From contig CAJUKG010000010.1 of assembly GCA_910586925.1 (NCBI GenBank), positions 1 to 64,000 on the forward strand: 64,000 bases of DNA. Reading direction: 5' to 3'. Positions 39,576 through 48,227 of this stretch are shown here, piece by piece. The DNA is from an uncultured Christensenellaceae bacterium (GTDB lineage: Bacteria > Bacillota > Clostridia > Christensenellales > Pumilibacteraceae). How positions within the stretch are numbered: position 1 is the stretch's first letter; each line of letters starts with the position of its first letter. The translations under genes were made by a program, and so were the position numbers. The notes beneath the pieces were generated by a model. That model was not told the origin of the DNA and made no database searches. It saw only the letters and a list, made by a program, of their open reading frames with translations.

Positions 39576-42500
39576 TTACAGTCTTACCGTGCCTCTGAAC
39601 ACTTCACACGCCTCGCCCGTCATATACACCGTTTCGTCGGTATAGCGGATTATGAGTTCGCCGCCCGGCAGTCGCACCGAAATATCGGTGTTCTTGTCGC
39701 ACTTGCCGCCGAGCACCGCCGCGACCGCCGCCGCACACGCGCCGCTGCCGCAAGCCATAGTTTCACCCGTGCCGCGTTCGTACACGCGGAGTTTGATATG
39801 CGTGCGGTCGATTATCTGCATGAATCCGACGTTGACGCCCTCGGGGAAAAGCGATTTATCCTCGCCGATGCATTTTCCTATTCCTTCGACGTCGCAGTTT
39901 TGCACGTCCGACACGACGATCGTGCAGTGCGGATTGCCCATTGACGAACAGGTCACGGCGAACTTGCCTTTCGGCGTGTCTATCTCGCGCTCGACCACCG
40001 CGTCGCCGGGAAGATTTACGGGCACTGCGGCGGGGTCAAGCTCGGCTTTGCCCATATCCACTCTCACCGAATTGACTTTGCCGTCGCGGGCGAACAGCTT
40101 GAGCTTCTTCGCGCCCGACAGCGTATCGACTGTTATATCGAGCTTATCGGTCTTGCCGTTGTCGTACAGGTATTTGCCCACACAGCGAATACCGTTGCCG
40201 CACATTTTGCCTTCCGACCCGTCGGAATTGAACATGCGCATCGTCGCGTCGCAGGTTTCGGACGGATAAATGAATATCACGCCGTCGCCGCCCACGCTGA
40301 AATGTCTGTCCGAAAGATTGACCGCGACCGATTCCATATTCGTTATCGGTCTGTTCAAACAATCCACGTATATGTAGTCGTTGCCGCAACCGTGCATCTT
40401 GATAAAGTTGAGCCGCTGCCGCTCGGTGCGCATATTGTTGATGTCCACAAGCTCGGTGTTGTACTGACTGTAACGGCTCTTGAGCGCGCGCGCGACTGCA
40501 TTCGCCGTGTCTATTGCGGTAAGACACGGTATACCGCGCGCGACGGCACGGCAACGCAACCGCACGTCGTCGTGCGTAGGTATCCTGCCGCGCGTCGAGG
40601 TGGAAACGAGGTAGTCTATCTTGCCCGAATTGAGAAGGCTCATAGTGTTTTCGCCGGGGCACTCGTTGAGTTTGGCGGCGACCGTAACGTTCATACCCGA
40701 CCGCCGAATAACTTCCGCCGTGCCCTCCGTCGCGTACAGCTCGAACCCGAGCTCGTAATAGTTTTTCGCGACGTTCGCAATCTCCGATTTATCGGTATCG
40801 CGCACGGTGAGAAGTATGCCGCCGCGACGTTTCATTTTGTAGCCCGCCGCAACAAGCCCTTTGTATAACGCCTCGTCGAGAGTTTTGCCGACGCCGAGCA
40901 CCTCGCCCGTCGATTTCATTTCGGGACCGAGGTGGGTGTCGAGGTCGGTGAGTTTCTCGAACGAGAAGATGGGGACTTTGACCGCGACGTACGGCGCGGA
41001 CGGATAAAGTCCCGTGCCGTAACCGAGCTTTTTGAGCTTTTTGCCCACCATACACTCGGTGGCGAGCTTTATCATAGGCACGCCCGTCACTTTGGAAATG
41101 TACGGAATGGTGCGCGACGAGCGCGGATTGACCTCTATGACGTAGATCTTGCCGTCGCTTATTATGTATTGGATATTGACAAGCCCTTTGGTATCGAGCG
41201 CGGTCGCGAGCTGTTTGGTGTACTCGATGATTTCTTCCTTGTTCTTGTCCGAAATGTTCTGCGACGGATACACCGCTATCGAGTCGCCGCTGTGAATTCC
41301 CGCGCGTTCGATATGCTCCATTATGCCGGGTATAAGTATATCCTCGCCGTCGCAGATAGCATCGACTTCTATCTCCGTACCCATTACGTACTTGTCGATG
41401 AGCACTACATTGTCGGGATTGCCGTCGAGAATAATGGACATGTATTCGCGCACGTCGTCGTCCGAGAACGCGATTATCATGTTCTGTCCGCCGAGAACGT
41501 ACGACGGACGCAACAGCACGGGATAGCCGAGCGCGTTGCCCGCCGCGAGTGCCTGCTCCGTCGTCTTGACGGTGTGACCCTGCGGACGCGCAATGCCGAG
41601 TTTTTCGAGAAGCGCGTCGAACCTTTCGCGGTCCTCCGCCGCGTCTATCGAATCGGCGGGGGTGCCGAGTATGCGCACGCCCTTTTCGGAAAGATGCTTT
41701 GTCAGTTTTATAGCGGTCTGACCGCCGAACGCCACGACCACGCCGTACGGACGCTCGGTCGCAATGACGTTATCGACGTCCTCCTCGGTGAGCGGCTCGA
41801 AGTACAGTCTGTCCGCAGTGTCGAAATCGGTGGAAACCGTTTCGGGGTTGTTGTTTACGATCGCGACGTCGTAACCGAGAGCTTTAAGCTCCCACACGCA
41901 GTGCACCGACGCATAGTCGAATTCTATGCCCTGCCCGATACGGATAGGTCCCGACCCGAAAACTATCACCCGCTTCGCCTTACCCGCGCGCTCCTCGATA
42001 AACTCTTTCGCTTCGTTCTCGTCGTCGTAAGTCGAATAGAAATACGGCGTTTCCGCTTTGAACTCGGCGGCGCAGGTATCGACGGTTTTGAACACCGCGC
42101 GTTTATGCATAGGCAGTTTGTTCCCCGAAATCGCTTCGAGTGCCTTGTCGGGATAGCCGAGCTTCTTGCCCGTAATATACTCGGACTTGGTCATTTCGCG
42201 GTTTTCGATGCTGTTCTCGTAATCGACGAGGTTTTCGATCTTGTTCAAGAACCACGGGTCGATACGCGTGATCTTCGCGATTTTCTCGACGCCGAACCCG
42301 CGTCGCACCGCTTCGTACAGTATGAAAAGCCGATAGTCGGTGGCGGGCATGAGCATGCTCTCGATCTGTTCGTCGGAAAGGCTCTCGTAATGCGGGTTTC
42401 TGAGCGTGTCCGCACCGAGCGCGCCGCGCACCGCTTTCAGCAATCCCGCCTCGAAACACGGCGCGATCGACATGACCTCGCCCGTCGCTTTCATCTGCGT

Positions 42501-43619
42501 GCCGAGCGTGCGCTTGGCGTACACGAATTTATCGAACGGCCATTTAGGAAGTTTGACTACGCAATAGTCGATCGCAGGCTCGAAGCATGCGCAGGTCTTA
42601 CCCGTAACGGCGTTGGTTATTTCGTCAAGAGTGTAACCGAGCGCGATGAGAGTAGTCACTTTCGCTATCGGATACCCCGTCGCTTTGGACGCGAGCGCGG
42701 ACGAGCGCGACACGCGCGGATTGACCTCGATAACCGCATAATCGTTGGAATCGGGGTCGAGCGCGAACTGCACGTTGCAACCGCCCTCTATCTTGAGATG
42801 AGTTATTATATTGAGCGCGGCGGTGCGCAGCATTTGGAAATCTTTGTCCGAAAGCGTCATTGTCGGCGCAACCACTATGCTGTCGCCCGTATGTATACCG
42901 ACGGGATCGAGGTTTTCCATCGAACACACGGTAATGACGTTACCGAGCTTGTCGCGCATGACCTCGAACTCTATTTCTTTCCAACCGTAAATACTCTTTT
43001 CGATAAGTGCTTGATGGATCGGCGAAAGCTCGAGTCCTCCCCGCGCTATCTCGCGCAGTTCTTTCTCGTTCTCGGCAATGCCGCCGCCCGCGCCGCCCAG
43101 CGTGAATGCGGGGCGCACTATCACGGGATAGCCTATCTTGTTCGCGAACTCGACCGCCGCGTCGACTTCGGTCACGACGTCCGACGGTATGCACGGCTGA
43201 TCTATCTCGAGCATCGCTTCCTTGAACAGTTCGCGGTCCTCCGCTTTGTCTATCGTTTCGGGTCGCACGCCGAGAAGCCGCACGCCGTGCTCGGCTAAAA
43301 ATCCAGATTTCGCAAGCTCCATCGAGAGAGTCAAACCCGTCTGTCCGCCAAGTCCCGGAAGAATTCCGTCCGGCTTTTCGCGAAGTATAATACGCTCGAG
43401 CGTGGGCACGGTGAGCGGCTCTATATAAATGGCGTCCGCCATCGCTTTATCGGTCATGATCGTCGCGGGATTGGAATTGACGAGCACGACTTCCACTTTC
43501 TTGCTCTTGAGCGTGCGGCAAGCCTGTGTGCCCGCATAATCGAATTCCGCCGCCTGACCTATCGTGATAGGTCCCGACCCGATTACGAGTACCTTTTTGA
43601 TGCTTTTATCTTTAGGCAT
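39576..43619 (-). CDS. carB-dapF: Carbamoyl-phosphate synthase large subunit fused in frame to diaminopimelate epimerase
   Basis: 1347 residues in one frame. Residues 1-1069 or so are complete CarB: two ATP-grasp halves, each starting with a GSGPI-IGQ-EFDYA motif (about 13 and 556), and the C-terminal MGS-type allosteric domain ending VDINN. Residues 1070-1347 are complete DapF: LNFIKMHGCGNDY, Cys in KMCGNGIRC (residue 71 of this part) and Cys221 in MACGSGACA, the two acid/base cysteines. No stop, frameshift or linker separates them. CarB makes carbamoyl phosphate; DapF turns LL- into meso-diaminopimelate. GGAG precedes the ATG. An internal start at the ATG near 40434 lacks a clear ribosome site. 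Only part of the rest of the DAP pathway (dapL) is nearby. Confidence 0.93.
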   Translation of the reverse strand: MPKDKSIKKVLVIGSGPITIGQAAEFDYAGTQACRTLKSKKVEVVLVNSNPATIMTDKAMADAIYIEPLTVPTLERIILREKPDGILPGLGGQTGLTLSMELAKSGFLAEHGVRLLGVRPETIDKAEDRELFKEAMLEIDQPCIPSDVVTEVDAAVEFANKIGYPVIVRPAFTLGGAGGGIAENEKELREIARGGLELSPIHQALIEKSIYGWKEIEFEVMRDKLGNVITVCSMENLDPVGIHTGDSIVVAPTMTLSDKDFQMLRTAALNIITHLKIEGGCNVQFALDPDSNDYAVIEVNPRVSRSSALASKATGYPIAKVTTLIALGYTLDEITNAVTGKTCACFEPAIDYCVVKLPKWPFDKFVYAKRTLGTQMKATGEVMSIAPCFEAGLLKAVRGALGADTLRNPHYESLSDEQIESMLMPATDYRLFILYEAVRRGFGVEKIAKITRIDPWFLNKIENLVDYENSIENREMTKSEYITGKKLGYPDKALEAISGNKLPMHKRAVFKTVDTCAAEFKAETPYFYSTYDDENEAKEFIEERAGKAKRVIVFGSGPIRIGQGIEFDYASVHCVWELKALGYDVAIVNNNPETVSTDFDTADRLYFEPLTEEDVDNVIATERPYGVVVAFGGQTAIKLTKHLSEKGVRILGTPADSIDAAEDRERFDALLEKLGIARPQGHTVKTTEQALAAGNALGYPVLLRPSYVLGGQNMIIAFSDDDVREYMSIILDGNPDNVVLIDKYVMGTEIEVDAICDGEDILIPGIMEHIERAGIHSGDSIAVYPSQNISDKNKEEIIEYTKQLATALDTKGLVNIQYIISDGKIYVIEVNPRSSRTIPYISKVTGVPMIKLATECMVGKKLKKLGYGTGLYPSAPYVAVKVPIFSFEKLTDLDTHLGPEMKSTGEVLGVGKTLDEALYKGLVAAGYKMKRRGGILLTVRDTDKSEIANVAKNYYELGFELYATEGTAEVIRRSGMNVTVAAKLNECPGENTMSLLNSGKIDYLVSTSTRGRIPTHDDVRLRCRAVARGIPCLTAIDTANAVARALKSRYSQYNTELVDINNMRTERQRLNFIKMHGCGNDYIYVDCLNRPITNMESVAVNLSDRHFSVGGDGVIFIYPSETCDATMRMFNSDGSEGKMCGNGIRCVGKYLYDNGKTDKLDITVDTLSGAKKLKLFARDGKVNSVRVDMGKAELDPAAVPVNLPGDAVVEREIDTPKGKFAVTCSSMGNPHCTIVVSDVQNCDVEGIGKCIGEDKSLFPEGVNVGFMQIIDRTHIKLRVYERGTGETMACGSGACAAAVAAVLGGKCDKNTDISVRLPGGELIIRYTDETVYMTGEACEVFRGTVRL

Positions 43620-43701
43620 AATTTCTTATACTCCTTTATTCCTTGTTGATTTGTGTTTTCTCTTTCGGCATGAACTTGCGTAACATATCGGCAAATTCGA
43701 C

Positions 43702-43776
43702 TCAAAGTTCATAGGTCGCCGCAACGACGCGCTCCGCCGCGTCGAGCAAGCCTTTTACGTACTTACCGCCGCTCAT
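43702..43776 (-). CDS. 24-residue coupled small ORF between carA and carB
   Basis: A 24-codon frame starts MSGGKYVKGLLDAAERVV. Its ATG overlaps the carA stop (ATGA), so it would be translated by coupling; it ends 83 nt before carB. It is amphipathic and helical in look. It may be a real small protein, the relic of a longer gene, or chance. Confidence 0.35.
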   Translation of the reverse strand: MSGGKYVKGLLDAAERVVAATYEL

Positions 43777-44858
43777 TTTTTATTCGCTTTCATCATGTCG
43801 ACGAAACGCTCGAAAAGAAGCTCCATGTCTTTCGGTCCGCCGCACGCCTCGGGGTGGAACTGCACCGAGAACGCGGGTGCGCAGGTATAGTCTATTCCCT
43901 CGACGGTCTTGTCGTTGGCGTTTATAAACCGCACTTTGCCGACGGCGGGGTCGAGGCTGTCCGCCTTTACCGCATAGCCGTGGTTCTGACTCGTTATGTA
44001 CGTTCTGCCCGTTTCGAGATCTTTTACAGGTTGATTGCCGCCGCGGTGCCCGTACTTGAGTTTGACGGTTTGCGCCCCGAACGACAATGCCATGAGCTGA
44101 TGCCCGAGGCAAATCCCGAATGTCGGGAGTTTATGCGCATTGAGCTTTTTCAGTTCTTCGATAACGCCTGTGTTGTCGGCGGGATTGCCTCCGCCGTTTG
44201 AGAGCATTATGCCGTCGGGATCGTACGCCATTACCTGTTCCGCCGTCGTGTTATACGGCACGCGCACGACGCTGCAACCGTACTTTTCGAGCATGCGCTC
44301 GATATTGCGTTTCGCGCCGAAATCGTACAGCACGACGCGATACTTATGCGTTTCGTCGGGCTTGTTGATTTCCGTCGGCTCTTTGCACGAAGTTTTTTCC
44401 ACCGCGCCATTCACCTTGTACTTCTTGATCTGCGCGATTTTCTCGGGCAGATCCTTGAGGCTGTCGGTGATCATTGCGTTCATGACGCCGGCACTGCGGA
44501 TTTTGCGGGTCAATGCCCGCGTATCTATCCCCGCGATGCCGACGATATTGTACTTTTTGAGATAGTCGTCAAGCTCGCTCTCCTTGCGGTAATTCGACCC
44601 GACGTCGCACAGCTCGCGAACTATATAGCCGCGAAGCTCGGGTTTGTCGCTTTCCGCATCCGATTCGATCGCGCCGTAATTACCTATCATGGGAAAGGTA
44701 TGCATTACTATCTGACCGTAATAGCTCGGATCGCTCAATGTGAGCAGGTAGCCGCACATCGACGTGGTAAAAACCGCCTCGCCGATTACGGTACCGCTTC
44801 CGCCGATTGCCGTGCCGGTATACACCGTGCCGTCTTTCATTATCAAGTATCTTTCCAT
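43773..44858 (-). CDS. carA: Carbamoyl-phosphate synthase small subunit
   Basis: 361 residues. N-terminal CarA domain (MERYLIMKDGTVYTG to about 150) and C-terminal class I glutamine amidotransferase with the nucleophile Cys in FGICLGHQ near 245 and HPEACGGP near 335. It releases ammonia from glutamine for CarB. The usual YGGNQPVKDL-type motif reads GHRGGNQPVKD. The ATG at 44856-44858 has GGAG 6 nt upstream; the frame begins slightly earlier. It is 62 nt after purF across an AT-rich repeat and 153 nt before carB. Confidence 0.95.
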   Translation of the reverse strand: MERYLIMKDGTVYTGTAIGGSGTVIGEAVFTTSMCGYLLTLSDPSYYGQIVMHTFPMIGNYGAIESDAESDKPELRGYIVRELCDVGSNYRKESELDDYLKKYNIVGIAGIDTRALTRKIRSAGVMNAMITDSLKDLPEKIAQIKKYKVNGAVEKTSCKEPTEINKPDETHKYRVVLYDFGAKRNIERMLEKYGCSVVRVPYNTTAEQVMAYDPDGIMLSNGGGNPADNTGVIEELKKLNAHKLPTFGICLGHQLMALSFGAQTVKLKYGHRGGNQPVKDLETGRTYITSQNHGYAVKADSLDPAVGKVRFINANDKTVEGIDYTCAPAFSVQFHPEACGGPKDMELLFERFVDMMKANKK

Positions 44859-44874
44859 GATATTCTCCGAATAC

Positions 44875-44904
44875 AATTAAAAATTAATAATTAACAATTA
44901 AGGA
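44875..44904. repeat. AT-rich repeat between purF and carA
   Basis: AATTAAAAATTAATAATT (44875-44892) is the reverse complement of the element at 39555-39573, also at an intergenic boundary. Confidence 0.45.
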
Positions 44905-44920
44905 TTATTTAACCTTTATG

Positions 44921-46327
44921 TCAGTTGCCGTCGAACGTGTTTTTGAGCATGGGCGTTACGTGCGCGGGATAGTCGCCCGTAAAGCAACCCGTGCAGAACG
45001 ACGTATGCGGCGAGATGGCTTTTAAGTTTTCGAGCGACAGATATTCGAGGCTGTCCGCGCCTATCTTTTTGCAAATGCCGTCCACGTCGTAATGATTGGC
45101 TATGAGCTTGTCGCGGTCGTCTATATCTGTGCCGAAATAACATTCGTACTTAAACGGCGGCGAGCTTATGCGCATATGCACTTCTTTCGCGCCCGCGTTG
45201 CGCAACATTTTGATTATGCGCGTACTCGTAGTGGAACGCACTATCGAATCGTCGATGAGCACTATGCGCTTCCCCTCGACCGTCGAACGTATCGGGTTGA
45301 GCTTGACGTTTACCGCGCTCTCGCGCTTGACCTGATCGGGCAATATAAACGAACGCCCGACGTACTTGTTTTTGACAAACGCCGGGACAATGGGTATACC
45401 CGATTCCTGCGAATACCCCTGCGCCGCTACAAGCCCCGAATCGGGCACGCCGCAAACGTAATCGGCGTCGGTGGGGTTCTGACGGTACAACGCCCGTCCC
45501 ATTTGCTCACGGGCTTTATACACGCTTATTCCGTCGATAACCGAGTCGGGTCGCGCAAAATAAATAAATTCAAACACGCACAACCCGCTTTGCGACGCGT
45601 TGTCGAGCATGTATGTATTGACGTTTCCTTTGGTATCGCAACTGACGACCTCGCCCGGTCTGACGTCACGGACGAACTCCGCACCGAGCGCGTCGAGCGC
45701 GCACGTTTCGGACGCGAAAACCGTCGCGTCGCCGATTTTACCCATACACAGCGGGCGAAAACCGTTGCGGTCGCGAACGGCTATCAGCTTGTCCTTCGTC
45801 GCAATGACTATCGAGAACGCGCCCTCCACCATGTTCATGGCGTTCACGATCGCGCGTTCGAGGTCGTTACACTCGATCATTTTGCGAACGATGAGAATAT
45901 TGAGTATCTCGGTATCGTTCGTCGTGTGTAGCACCATGCCCGACTGCACGAGGTCGCCGCGGATCTGCGCGGAGTTTGTGAGATTGCCGTTATGCGCGAG
46001 CGCGAGCGAGATCTTGCTGTGCACCGTTTCTATCGGCTGCGCGTTTTCGAGGTTGCACGAACCCGTCGTCGAATATCGCACGTGCCCTACGGCGACTTTG
46101 GACGAAGCGACAAACTCCAAATAATCGGAAGTAAAAACTTCCGAAACAAGTCCCATTCCTTTCTTGCACTTGAGCGTACCATCGACGAACGTGGCGATAC
46201 CCGCGCTTTCCTCGCCTCTGTGCTGCAACGCCAAAAGCGCGCTTGCGGTGAGCGGAACGGCAGGTATTGCACGCGGCGATATAATGCCGCATACGCCGCA
46301 TTCTTCTTTCGGTTTGTCGTAAATCAC
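44921..46327 (-). CDS. purF: Amidophosphoribosyltransferase
   Basis: 468 residues. A short propeptide precedes Cys10 (KEECGVCGI), the N-terminal nucleophile exposed after cleavage; GHVRYSTTG near 77, HNGNLTN near 109, and the PRPP loop VLIDDSIVRSTTS near 352 follow. Two of four cysteines typical of the [4Fe-4S] form are visible at CYFGTD and FCTGCFTGDYP, suggesting the oxygen-sensitive iron-sulfur type. It commits PRPP to purine synthesis using glutamine. It starts with GTG one base after the ANTAR gene stop, so it is coupled. Its presence away from other pur genes, between glnA-like and carA, is notable. Confidence 0.95.
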   Translation of the reverse strand: MIYDKPKEECGVCGIISPRAIPAVPLTASALLALQHRGEESAGIATFVDGTLKCKKGMGLVSEVFTSDYLEFVASSKVAVGHVRYSTTGSCNLENAQPIETVHSKISLALAHNGNLTNSAQIRGDLVQSGMVLHTTNDTEILNILIVRKMIECNDLERAIVNAMNMVEGAFSIVIATKDKLIAVRDRNGFRPLCMGKIGDATVFASETCALDALGAEFVRDVRPGEVVSCDTKGNVNTYMLDNASQSGLCVFEFIYFARPDSVIDGISVYKAREQMGRALYRQNPTDADYVCGVPDSGLVAAQGYSQESGIPIVPAFVKNKYVGRSFILPDQVKRESAVNVKLNPIRSTVEGKRIVLIDDSIVRSTTSTRIIKMLRNAGAKEVHMRISSPPFKYECYFGTDIDDRDKLIANHYDVDGICKKIGADSLEYLSLENLKAISPHTSFCTGCFTGDYPAHVTPMLKNTFDGN

Positions 46328-46328
46328 T

Positions 46329-46895
46329 TTACATTGCCTCGTATGTCTTGAGAATTTCGAGCGCGATCTTTCGGCGCGAAGCGCGCTGTTCCATAGCGCG
46401 TTTTTCTATATACTTGTGCGCTTGTTCTTCCGAATACCCGAGCGAGCGCATGAGCACTATTTTTGCGCGATTGATATATTTCATGTCCTCGAGCTTACAC
46501 GCAAGCTCGTCGTTTTTCGCCTTGAGTTCGCGAACCCGCGCACCCGCGACGATTATCAGCCGCACCGCTTCGAGCAGGTTGGTTTTGTATACCGGGCGCG
46601 GCATGGTGACTATTCCGAACGCGTTCAGTTCGTCCGCAAGTCGGTCGATACGCGTATAGTCGTCTATGAATATGCCGCCGCAGTAGTTCGCTTCGGCAAG
46701 GCTTATGGCGAGTTCGTTGCCGTGCTCGTCGAGAAGCCCGCTGTTGATTATGAAAAAGTCGAAAGGACGGCACAATGACGCTTGCCGCGCTTCGGCGGCA
46801 GTCGAGCAAACCACGCAATTCATTTTTTCGTGGTACAGCACGTCTGTCAATGCATGTTGACGTGCCGCGGTGTTTGCTACTATAAGTGCGTCCAA
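46329..46895 (-). CDS. ANTAR-domain antiterminator with a receiver-like N-terminus
   Basis: 188 residues. The first 115 or so resemble a response-regulator receiver (MDALIVANTAARQHAL, FDFFIINSGLLDEHG, GIVTMPRPVY), but the phosphoacceptor Asp position is not clear, so it may be degenerate. A coiled coil (VRELKAKNDELACKLED) leads to the ANTAR three-helix RNA-binding domain (NRAKIVLMRSLGYSEEQAHKYIEKRAM...SRRKIALEIL). ANTAR proteins bind dual hairpins and prevent terminator formation, often in nitrogen genes. It starts with TTG 5 nt after AGGAGG. It lies between glnA-like and purF, which makes glutamine-responsive control of this operon likely. Confidence 0.9.
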   Translation of the reverse strand: MDALIVANTAARQHALTDVLYHEKMNCVVCSTAAEARQASLCRPFDFFIINSGLLDEHGNELAISLAEANYCGGIFIDDYTRIDRLADELNAFGIVTMPRPVYKTNLLEAVRLIIVAGARVRELKAKNDELACKLEDMKYINRAKIVLMRSLGYSEEQAHKYIEKRAMEQRASRRKIALEILKTYEAM

Positions 46896-47000
46896 ATATG
46901 CCTCCTTGATTATTTTTCCGACGACATGCGGCGATCCGCTACACTACGCAAATGCGGGCTGCGTATCGCGTCGAACGCGTCGGCAAAAGCCGTACTCTTA
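46896..47000 (-). promoter_or_regulatory. Glutamine synthetase-ANTAR intergenic region with short hairpins
   Basis: Minus strand: CGGC-TTTT-GCCG, then TACGCA-N9-TGCGTA, then GCGG-ATCG-CCGC in a row before the AGGAGG of the ANTAR gene. They could be processing or ANTAR-type sites; the loops do not clearly show the hexaloop pattern. Confidence 0.3.
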
Positions 47001-48218
47001 TTATATATCGGCGAACAGTTCGAACACTTCCCTGTCCGTTTCGAGCGATTGCTCGGTAGCACAGCGCGCGCGCATGGAATTGAGCACGTCGTCGTACACC
47101 CCGGGGATATTCTCGCGCAACCACTCGCTGTTCATCGCAAATTCGTGCGCGTCGTCGATCGCCGCGAACATTCTTTCGCCGCAATCGTCGCCGAGCTTGC
47201 GGAGCTTGTACTTGTTCTCTATGCCCTCGCGACCCGCCGCGAACACGAGCGACAGTACCGTAAAGATATTGCACGTGGAATCGGGGGTACGAAGCTGTAT
47301 TATCTCGTCGTTCGCGCCGTATATGCGCATCGCCGTCTTTTTGCGCATGTTGCTGTACGCTATCGGGTACAGCGGTCTGATGCGCTTATAGCTGTTATAC
47401 GTAGGGTTCGCGAAGCAAGTGATTTCTCTGTACCGACGCAGTACGCCCTCGGCGAATGCCTTGCTCGCCGACGCGGCATTCTTGCCGTCGAGCGTGATCG
47501 ACAGGTGCAAACCGCTACCCGCCATGCCGTTCATCGGTTTGGGCATGAACGACGCGACAGTGCCGTTAAGCGCGCACACGTTTTTCACCGCCGTCTTGAA
47601 CATGACGAAGTTTCGCGCCGCAGATGCGGGATCCGCGCTCTCGAAGTCTATTTCGTTCTGACCCCTGCCGCGCTCGTGATGCGACGAAATAGGCTGAAGT
47701 CCCATATCCTCGAGGCTTATAATTACGTCGCGGCGCAGGTTCTCGCACTTGTCGTACGGCGAACACGCGCAATAATCGGCGTTATCGAAAGGAACAAGCT
47801 CGTCGGTAAGTTCTTCTTTGAACACGTAGAACTCGCACTCCGTCGCCACCTTTGCTTTCAGTCCCAGCTCGCTCAACTTCTGCACTTGCATGTCGAGCAT
47901 CGCCATCGGATCGCACACGAACGGCGTGCCGTCCTCATTGTAAATATTGCAAAATACGCTCACCACCCTGCCCGAGTGCGGACGCCACGGCAATACCGAC
48001 AGAAGCGACCAGACCGGCTTTAAGAGCAAGTCCACGCCGCCTACGCCCGTCATTGCCGCGCTGTCGATAGGCACGCCGTTCTCGTACGCGTCCTCGAGCT
48101 GCGAGGTAAGCACCGAGATATTGCGCTGTCTGCCCAAAAAATCGCAAAACGTGAGTTTAACGAATTTGACGTCGTTCTCTTGCAAATATTCAAACAATTC
48201 GCTCTTGCTGTTGGTCAT
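47001..48218 (-). CDS. Divergent glutamine synthetase-family protein
   Basis: 405 residues, shorter than the usual 440-470 of GSI. Beta-grasp N-terminal domain (FVKLTFCDFLGRQRNISV) and catalytic domain with ECEFYVF near 127, QNEIDFE near 187, GSGLHLSITLD near 233, NPTYNSYKRIRP near 269 and LRTPDSTCNIF near 308. The standard RxPG after NSYKR reads RIRPLYP, and the W-S-x-R-N-R-S stretch reads YSNMRKKTAMR, so active-site details differ. It may make glutamine, or ligate another amine to glutamate (gamma-glutamyl ligase). The following ANTAR gene and glutamine-using purF and carA favour glutamine. It starts 9 nt after pgcA. Confidence 0.8.
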   Translation of the reverse strand: MTNSKSELFEYLQENDVKFVKLTFCDFLGRQRNISVLTSQLEDAYENGVPIDSAAMTGVGGVDLLLKPVWSLLSVLPWRPHSGRVVSVFCNIYNEDGTPFVCDPMAMLDMQVQKLSELGLKAKVATECEFYVFKEELTDELVPFDNADYCACSPYDKCENLRRDVIISLEDMGLQPISSHHERGRGQNEIDFESADPASAARNFVMFKTAVKNVCALNGTVASFMPKPMNGMAGSGLHLSITLDGKNAASASKAFAEGVLRRYREITCFANPTYNSYKRIRPLYPIAYSNMRKKTAMRIYGANDEIIQLRTPDSTCNIFTVLSLVFAAGREGIENKYKLRKLGDDCGERMFAAIDDAHEFAMNSEWLRENIPGVYDDVLNSMRARCATEQSLETDREVFELFADI

Positions 48219-48227
48219 GGTCGGCCC

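Noticed and set aside
43681..43772. An arginine-repressor-type site in the carA-carB gap
   Set aside because: No ARG-box palindrome was found; only the small coupled frame and short GC-rich words.
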